From: Paragorgia papillata
Lineage: Eukaryota > Cnidaria > Anthozoa > Scleralcyonacea > Coralliidae
DNA: 64,000 nucleotides
Direction of reading: 5' to 3'
Assembly: GCA_035771165.1 (NCBI GenBank)
Contig: JAWNZC010000473.1
Coordinates: 2,611,001 to 2,675,000, forward strand
This document shows, in pieces, positions 57,201-64,000 of the stretch. The stretch's first letter is position 1; each line of letters opens with the position of its first letter. A model generated the notes under the pieces. The model had not been told where the DNA came from. It did not search any database and worked only from the letters and a program-made list of their open reading frames with translations. The position numbers and the translations under genes were made by a program.

Positions 57201-60200
57201 TGCCTAAATTGTCAGTAATTACCACAAAATATAAGAACCTATTTTGCCAGACTTGAAAAAATCCAGGTTCTTACACGTGGGTGTTTACTGTACAGTAAAA
57301 TCCCGCTAACAAGAACCTACATTTTACCAAATCAGCCTGGGATAGGTTCTTATATTCTTATATATTCTTATATATTCTTATATATTCTTATATATTCTTA
57401 TATAAATAAATTCTTAATTTCAGCCTGAGGTTCTTAATAGTGGTACGTTCTTGTTAGCGGTTTTTTACTGTATCAAACACGGAGAAATGCGTTGAAATAC
57501 TTAAGCGAAACCGAGGATTTTTCTAACCAACTTCGAGGTGTTTTGATATCAGATCACACACAACTTTCGAGTGTTTCATATAGCTTCTCAAAGGAATCTG
57601 TGATATATAAATTTTGAGAAAAATTTAAGAGGTAAAAGTTGACTTAATTTATGCAAGTGTTTGACTCAATCTCCAAATTCCGTCTCGGTACTGATTTCCT
57701 TTGTTTTTATCTCATGCAATGTTTTGAGAACAGGACCGTCCTCAGAAAATCCTGCCGCGGGAGGGGGGGGGGGGGGGGGGGGGTACGCTCAATTTTGCCG
57801 ACTGCCTCATAATCGTCACTCGTCAGTACTAGTATTCGCCGAGTCTGACCGCTGGCGGGTGCCGACTGCCGACTGAAAGCTCTTGTCTGCCGACTATAGA
57901 ACAAATAAAGCAATTCTTGGGGGGTGTCAGCCACCCCCCCCCCCCCCCCCCTCTTGAAAATCTAAAATGTTGGAATCTCTGATATATCTATTAAATCATC
58001 TACATAATTATATGATTGCATAATTATATAATTGTGAAGAAGCTTATATAATTTTTATGAAATATCCTCAAGTTTTTCTTCTTCTTGTGGTTAATACGCA
58101 CATTTCCTCTAATATTCACAAGTAACTTTCTCTAATTTTACAAAAATAATAATGTACTGAGTATTAACTTAACATTAACCAACAACTATTTAACTAATGT
58201 ACATTTTGCTTTCCTGTATTCTGTAATCTGTAAATAGTGTGAATAAAGAAACTCTCTCTTCATGGCGACGTGTTTATTTTTATTGTTATTATTGTAATAA
58301 AAAAATTCACAAAAATTGTTTATGTCAGCAGGTGTTCAGAATTACATTATACTTTTTTGACTGAATGTTTTTTTTTTTACAATTTTTTCACAATCTTGAA
58401 TAAGTTATCAATATATTTCTTTGTAAATAAAGATGTAAACATTAGTTTCGTACATGCGCAGAACGGACTGTACGTCACCTTTAATATACATGAAAAATAT
58501 ACATGAAAAAATTCTTAATTATGATTGTTTAAGAGCAGTGCAGTTTTAAGGAAATACGTTGCAGAAAAAATGAAATACTGTGCAAATTTTTGAAGCCAAA
58601 TGAACCAATCAAAAACAATAAAAATTGAAAAGAGCCAATCATGTTCTACACCAGATTTTGGCGCATGTCATTTTGCAGCCTCGTACCCAAGCTCTTTCTG
58701 CGCAGAACAAACAAAGATGGCGGCAAAGATTTGGAGTAGAGCCATACTGGAGAACAATTCGTTCAAATTTGAAGCTAATTAGTCCCTATTATTGTCAAGT
58801 AAAATGCCTGCAAGGAAACTAGAAGATTCTTAGTGCTTTCAGTAAACTTTTTCGGGTAGTGGTAGAAGAAGCAAAGCGTTTTTAAACAACCAAATATCCG
58901 AGGAGTGGACACTGCCGAAAGGGCCCCGTAAGTACAGTTGACTTGAACATTCTTTCATGTATATTATTAATAAGTAATAGCATGAGTTTTTGAGCAATTA
59001 GGAAAAACATGCTTTCGAGAGTTCTTCAAATGTTAAATACAATATACTAAAACAACGTATTTAAAAAATTACGAATTGCAAAAGTTATAATTAGATTGCA
59101 GAGCAAGTAACTGTATTTGTCACTGCGTGGTACTTCAATCCTCCACTCACAACTGTGTTTTGATCTGAGACTACTAAACTTGTTATTTCATTTCAGACTT
59201 ATTTTATAGGTAATTATTTTCCACAAAAATTTGCAAAGTATTATGATCATATCAAACACGAGACGGAGTGTTTGATATGATATCAAACACCGAGAAGTGA
59301 AAAATCAAGACGAAGCCGATCGAGGCTTTTTAACCAACTTCGAGGTGTTTTAATATCACTAGATCAAACACAACTTTAAATCAGTATTTTAAGAGAAATT
59401 TAAGAAAAAACGTTGCCTTAATGTTTGATCACATATCCAAACTCGGTCTCGATACTGAATTATTTTGTTTTTATCTTATGAATTATTAATTACGTTGAGA
59501 AGTAATATATCAAACCCGAGTTTGAGTGATTTATCAGGAGTTCCAAACACAAGAAAATAATTTGTGTTTTATTATTGATTTCAATATGAAAACTAATAAA
59601 AAAATGTTATCCAGTTTACTAGCAAGTTTCTTACAGGTTTTCAACTTTTCATTGGATATCAAAATTTATGAATGTGATGTGGTATATAGGCTGCAATAAT
59701 CATGAATTATTAATGAGTTTAGAAAATAAAATTCTTACCTGTCATGCATATGTACCAGTCGTGATGAATCTCGAAATCCTTTTGCAAAAGGATTGCTGTC
59801 GATTTTTAATCGAGTTATCTAAAATTTCAGAAATAATATGCAATTAAATATAAAATAAACGTTATTAGTTTTTAAAAAATTAACATATTTAAATTACTGT
59901 AAAAATACTTACAAGTTGATTTTGGTAAGCAGTAACTGCGATAAACTGAGTTTCCTTAAAAGCAAATGTCCTCGTTTTTTCTGATTTGAGGTTAATCACA
60001 GAGGCGATATGTTCTCGTTTTCGAACAATATGAATACGTGGTTGATACTTGTGCATTGAATTCAACATGATCTAGAAATGTGTCAATAAAAAAGAAACAA
60101 TTAAGAACTGATGTATAATTTACCAATTCCCGATGTTAGTTTATTTTTTATTTTTTGGAAAACAAATCAGTGGAAGTTTAAGTCATCACACACGAAAGTT

Positions 60201-61158
60201 AGTCTTGCTTTGAAAATATTTGCCAAATATTACTTTATACGGAAGTTGGTATGAATTGGTTATATCCTAAATTAATAACTTCATAAATGTGTTATTTTGT
60301 ATAGCAGACTTATATAAATTATTCAGATTGTAAAGATTACTTTATACATATATGAATTACTTTATAACTAATGAATGACCTGATAAATGAATTACTCTAT
60401 AAATTAATTCATTTCTTTGACAAAATGGTACCGTAATTTAATATGTAAGAGATACATACCGATAACAGAGGTATTCATGTCATATTATCTGACTTAATTC
60501 ATATCATGATCTTATATGGCAATTTTGGAGGGTTTTATATGTATAAATACCTCATTATTTAATGGAGGATTTATACAGATAAATCCCTCCAACCCTCTGT
60601 ATAAAACCCTTGCGTTTCTAATGACGGATTTACGGGAGATAAAACCTCATGAATAACAAGGGAACCGACTCGATCATGAATTAACAATAAATAAATAAAT
60701 AAATGACAACAACGACGAGGACAAGGACAACAGCAGCAGCACCAACAAAAACAACAACAAGAACAACAAGAACAACAACAACAACAACAACAACAACAAT
60801 TTTGTAAATGTTGTTTGCCCATGCAGGTCGAGTGAATAAAGAAAATTAGAAATGTCTAGAAATAAGTTATAATAATGGTCTTACATGTCCTTGTTCGTCC
60901 ATTTCGTTGTTCGTAAGTTTCACTTTTTCAAATGATAATGGTTGCTTCATGAGCTGCTCGCCTGTGAATGGAGCATCAGGATGCATGCACAGACGTGTGG
61001 GAGCCGGCGGATCAGCTTTACCGGACACAAGCCAAGTAGAACGATGGTAAGCATAGCGGTATCGTTTGTCATCCACTGGAATAATGTCCATTAGGACCAA
61101 GTAGCTCGCCTTTGGATCCGCCCCTGTCACTGAGAAACGCAGAGTCGGAAACATACGT
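54002..61158 (-). CDS. TBX20: TBX20-type T-box transcription factor, 3' five exons, 5' end outside window
   Basis: A DNA-binding transcription factor of the T-box family, nuclear, used in mesoderm and heart programmes in bilaterians and present in cnidarians. Minus-strand exons in order: 61158-60885, 60071-59913, 59818-59739, 55801-55683 and 54270-54002. Phases agree and the join is 299 residues plus TAA. The first three exons give most of the T-box, starting mid-codon at GRR/MFPT; its N-terminal part with the first strand is beyond 64000. TBX20 marks are [40 protein letters not shown] and [11 protein letters not shown], which differ from TBX2/3 and TBX4/5. The C-terminal region (exons 4-5) is Pro/Tyr/Leu-rich and short. 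The intron of 3.9 kb before exon 4 is filled with MITEs. The exact orthology was judged from memory. Confidence 0.93.
54628..54905 (+). mobile_element. 5S-rRNA-derived SINE, full head
   Basis: AGTTAAGCCTGGTTGAACGG, then CGTTAGTACTTGGATGGGTG, follows the 3' half of eukaryotic 5S rRNA with its internal polymerase III boxes. The shared body (GGGTTTTTCGCCGGGTTCTC through GACACGGCCACGTTGA) matches 1-217. It lies antisense in the TBX20 intron between its last two exons. Confidence 0.82.
54975..55135. mobile_element. Palindromic element with CACCAAAATGTTCGGAAGTT arms
   Basis: TTCACCAAAATGTTCGGAAG, TTCGCAAGTGTGTTGGGAAG is mirrored by CTTCCCAAAGAACTTGCGAA and AAGATTTTGGTGAA. Confidence 0.7.
55683..55801 (-). 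CDS. TBX20: TBX20 exon 4 of those visible (post-T-box)
   Basis: The acceptor is GTTGTGATATAG and the donor GTAATA. It completes an Arg codon and reads [20 protein letters not shown], then [19 protein letters not shown], plus one base of Gly. No conserved domain. Both junction phases match neighbouring exons, which is the main support. Confidence 0.78.
56866..57290. mobile_element. pogo-like MITE (family V), copy 2, 425 bp
   Basis: CAGTAAACACCCGCGTGTAA is mirrored by TTACACGTGGGTGTTTACTG, with TA at 56864-56865 and 57291-57292. The interior is longer than in copies 1 and 3, with several AAGAACCT segments. Confidence 0.82.
57293..57470. mobile_element. pogo-like MITE (family V), copy 3, reversed
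   Basis: CAGTAAAATCCCGCTAACAA to TTGTTAGCGGTTTTTTACTG, sharing the TA at 57291-57292 with copy 2. The centre carries a TATTCTTATA 10-bp tandem (57352-57405). Confidence 0.85.
57471..57700. mobile_element. Family P related segment
   Basis: TATCAAACACGGAGAAATGC, CAACTTCGAGGTGTTTTGAT and CAACTTTCGAGTGTTTCATA match the style of 39175-39310 and 59250-59480. Confidence 0.5.
57763..57951. repeat. G21 tract and C18 tract flanking 150 bp
   Basis: A run of 21 G (57763-57783) and a run of 18 C (57934-57951) form a complementary pair that could fold into a hairpin. The enclosed sequence shares AATCGTCACTCGTCAGTACT with 50575-50595. Confidence 0.9.
58590..59050 (+). mobile_element. Foldback element (family C), copy 2
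   Basis: GTTCAAATTTGAAGCTA, AGTAAACTTTTTCGGGTAGT, CCGAGGAGTGGAC and TTCATGTATATTATTAATAA follow the order of 3890-4110. It begins after a short family J-like GCCTCGTACCCA. Confidence 0.6.
59250..59540. mobile_element. Family P related palindromic segment
   Basis: ATCAAACACGAGACGGAGTG and GTTTGATATGATATCAAAC form a tight palindrome, followed by CAACTTCGAGGTGTTTTAAT. Confidence 0.5.
59739..59818 (-). CDS. TBX20: TBX20 exon 3 of those visible (T-box C-terminus)
   Basis: The acceptor is TGAAATTTTAG and the donor GTAAGA. It encodes [20 protein letters not shown], then LVHMHD, plus two bases. [13 protein letters not shown] is the invariant T-box end that inserts in the DNA minor groove. Confidence 0.96.
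59913..60071 (-). CDS. TBX20: TBX20 exon 2 of those visible (T-box core)
   Basis: The acceptor is ACACATTTCTAG and the donor GTAAGT. Its 53 codons include [36 protein letters not shown]. Phase is 0 at both ends. This is T-box consensus throughout. Confidence 0.97.
60702..60800 (+). repeat. (CAA)n-type trinucleotide repeat
   Basis: ACAACAACAA with GAC, AGC and AAG interruptions, inside the TBX20 intron. The minus frame reads poly-Cys and is not coding. Confidence 0.92.
60885..61158 (-). CDS. TBX20: TBX20 exon 1 of those visible (T-box N-terminal half)
   Basis: The acceptor is TTTGTTATTATATAG and the donor GTAAGA. It opens by completing an Arg codon (the second R of GRRMFP), then [20 protein letters not shown], and ends NNEMDEQGH. 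The preceding exon with GTEMIITK..G was not found up to 64000, so that intron exceeds 2.8 kb. Confidence 0.97.
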
Positions 61159-64000
61159 CTATATAATAACAAACAAGAAATATTAGCCTGCGTGCAGACT
61201 CATATTACAAGGCTAAGAAATATAAGCTAAAAAATAATTTGAAATTATTTTCTATCATTAAATTCTGTAGAGTTCAGAAAGTCGTCAAAGGACTACTTTC
61301 AATTTTTGGAGTCGGAAAGGCGCTACTCTAGGGGGAAAAGGTTGTCATTTTCAGTATAAGTTTTGCATCATAGAAAGTGAACCCAGTTACTTTTGTGGTG
61401 AAGTGGCGCGAAGCTAAACATATAGCAACAGTGCATGTTATGCAAATTTAAAATGATCTAAGCCGATCAACAGTTTACTTCGTGGTATGTAAATTTATAA
61501 TTATCCACAATATTCAGTAAAATATTATGTGATTTATCAGACGACAGTTTTGTACCAATTTTAGTTACCATTAAAAATGTTAAAATCGTTACATTATTGA
61601 GTTAGTGGATATATTCCCTGTAAACTTCTAAAGAAAGTGGGGTTAGCCTTTGAATATCTGGGGCTGCACGCAGGATAGTTGCTATGCTGCTTAATTTTGG
61701 GATTTTACGGCATACTACGGCAAGAAGCATATAATTTATTAATCCATGGTTTCTGCTTGTTGTTTATTTTTTGCTGCAGTAGCCCTTCTTGCAGGATCAA
61801 AAACAAATTTTTAAACTATTAATTATATATTTCAGAAGTGTGCTGCGTCGAAACTACTGTTTATGCTTTGTTTGTTACTAATAATATATATTGACATTTT
61901 TTCAACACAATTCAATTTTGGTCACGTATACGCTAGGCTATTCATATACACACTGAAAGTGCCTCATTATAAATCGAGATACGAGTGAATAGACACCTCA
62001 AATCAAAAAACGTTTTAGCATTCAATCATTTATTATATATAGAATCCATATCAGTAATATAATTATAGTATTTGATTTTGTGGCGTGCACTTTAGCTTAT
62101 ATTTATTAATTGATTTATTATTTAAGTGAACGAAGGCACTTTAACAAAGTGCATGTGGGATAGATAAAAAAACAGACAATCCTATATACTTAGATAGAAG
62201 TAGGTTGGGAGTTGGGACAAATATGGCGCACAATCCCTGGGACCATAGTTAGATAAAGCACACCCCTCATTGAAATCAGCATAGACTTTTGTTGAGGCTA
62301 GCGTGTAAAAATAAAGTACCAAGTAAGTAAGACCACAATCAGATCAAAGAAAACTTCATTGTCGAAAAAAAATTGCCATATAATCTATTTAACATTGGTT
62401 AGGAAACTGCATGTGGTCATACCATCTGCTTGACTGCTTCAATTAAGAAGCTGACCGAATCTCCAGAAGAAACACTTGTTGAATGTTCGCAAATAGTCCT
62501 GATACTAATAGTCCTGGTCCTGGTAATAATACAAAAGATCGCGTAGTTCTGGAGCATGTAGTTTATCCGAGTGATATATGCCAACTGATTAATCCCTAAT
62601 TTCCCGTCTGTACAAAATATGCATTGATAAGTCATAGAACGTCAAGGCCATGGTCTAGGTCTAGGAGGCTTCTAGCGTTTTTCCCCTAGACGCCCTTCAA
62701 CCATGCAAATACTCTAGCTCATATTAACTTAAATTAATTTTCTACCCACAAAATTTATTTGGTTCTAACAATTCATTCGTTTAATTAAAGAGTGAAAGCA
62801 AAACTTGACATTCTATGACCATGCCTGCTCTATATATAGAGAAAACTAAGTAGTATAGTTTTATTCAGCAGACGTTAGTAAGGGGGAATTAGGACAGGTA
62901 ATCGGGTGTGGGACTTTAAACTCAGATGGTAAGGTAAATAATAGCTAATTATTGGCATGACCTTTTGACTTGTATTGTCCAAGAAAAGCATTATTACAAC
63001 AGCAAATAATATAATCTGCATGTAACTTAAAACTTAAAATACATGTAAAAAGAAAAATATATGTAAAATTATTTACAATCGTTTCTTAACCGTTAAATTA
63101 TTCTGTGGACTAGAATTAGAAATGTTTTTAACTACCACTAACTATTTCATATGAAAACATAAATGGTATTATAGATTCAATGCAGATTCAACATTTTTTT
63201 GTATCATACATACATTCATAATTATGGATAATTTTTACCTCAAATGCAGTTAAAATGTATGTTGCCTTAATAAGTTTGACAATATAAAGCTAAAATAAAG
63301 GGGTTTTGAGTAGGGAACCAAAACAAAAATTGTTTTGAACGCTTTTCACCAAAAATGAGTCAGTGAATCTCTAAAGAAGAAATTACACTGTTGGCTCTCT
63401 TATATCTAAGGGTTCTTTTACAGTAGAGGACTCAGACTGCATTTGGACTGAAGCTGTTCTGGTATACTAAGACTTACTACTTGCGTTCATGCCGACTTGC
63501 CTTGCATCCAGACATTTTACCCGTACAGCGATTGACTACTTTATCAATATAAAGCAGTCTATTTCCAGCCAAAGTTAGTCCGAAGTCCAACCCAAGTGCT
63601 TTCCAAGTCCACCAATCCTAATTCAGTCCAAATTGCATGCAATCTGCATTGTGAGACTTGTAGTTGTGATCAGTGAAAAAATCTGATGCGAAATCCTCCT
63701 GATTTACATAAACTTTTCGTTCGATTTTCTCACCAAAAATCATTCCTATCTTTACGATTATTGACTTATACGAACGTTTACATCCATTCCTATCACAAGC
63801 ACTTTAGTTTTATAATATTCACGTCCGCTTTTTAACTCGAGTTTATATCCCATACAACACGGCCGCTCATATTGTAAAGTATAAATAATATAATAGTATA
63901 TATAAATAACAGTATAATAAATATATATTGGCACAATAATCAATTGATAGAATCTTCTTTCCACCGTCAACGGAACCCCAAACTATTCGGCAAAGCATTA
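61159..64000. other. TBX20 upstream intron, no feature recognised
   Basis: AT-rich, with no recognisable exon, repeat partner or hairpin, unlike the rest of the window. I searched the minus strand for the T-box first exon and did not find it. Confidence 0.45.

Overview
This 64-kb window is animal nuclear DNA. It is AT-rich, has small exons in long introns, and is packed with short palindromic transposons. Two conserved metazoan genes could be read exon by exon. Their type, the KIAA1958/Crypton-like gene debris, a 5S-derived SINE and a hammerhead retrozyme together suggest a marine invertebrate, probably a cnidarian such as an anthozoan. That placement is inference.

Layout. (1) 1.7-24.4 kb, + strand: the last eleven coding exons of a SEC24 gene (COPII cargo adaptor, closest in remembered motifs to vertebrate SEC24A/B). 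They give 384 residues plus a stop with splice phases that agree throughout. The 5' part lies outside the window. The introns hold a TTAA-flanked MITE family, foldback elements, tetra- and pentanucleotide microsatellites and a 17-bp minisatellite. (2) 24.8-27.3 kb: a 20-bp minisatellite, duplicated with its flank and split by an inverted-repeat element. (3) 27.8-33 kb: two TIR elements of 1.66 and 1.73 kb, then a short unidentified reading frame at 31.95-32.74 kb that is split by a 593-bp element with a perfect 9-bp target duplication. (4) 33-51 kb: mostly transposon debris, including a 5'-truncated LINE, many MITEs, four large simple or minisatellite arrays, and a second deleted copy of the 9-bp-TSD element. 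(5) 51.36-51.74 kb: a 208-bp tandem dimer whose units each carry a complete type I hammerhead ribozyme, i.e. a metazoan retrozyme. This is the most striking feature. (6) 54.0-61.2 kb, - strand: the last five coding exons of a TBX20-type T-box transcription factor (299 residues plus stop). Its 5' exons lie beyond 64 kb.

The two genes point toward each other across about 30 kb of repeat-rich DNA and have no evident functional link (secretory coat versus developmental regulator). At least sixteen exact TGACGTCA palindromes (CRE/ATF type) occur in the first 53 kb, many inside MITEs, against roughly one expected by chance. No tRNA, full rRNA gene, CRISPR array or operon was seen. The inverted-repeat elements were identified by eye, so their edges are approximate unless a target-site duplication is given.
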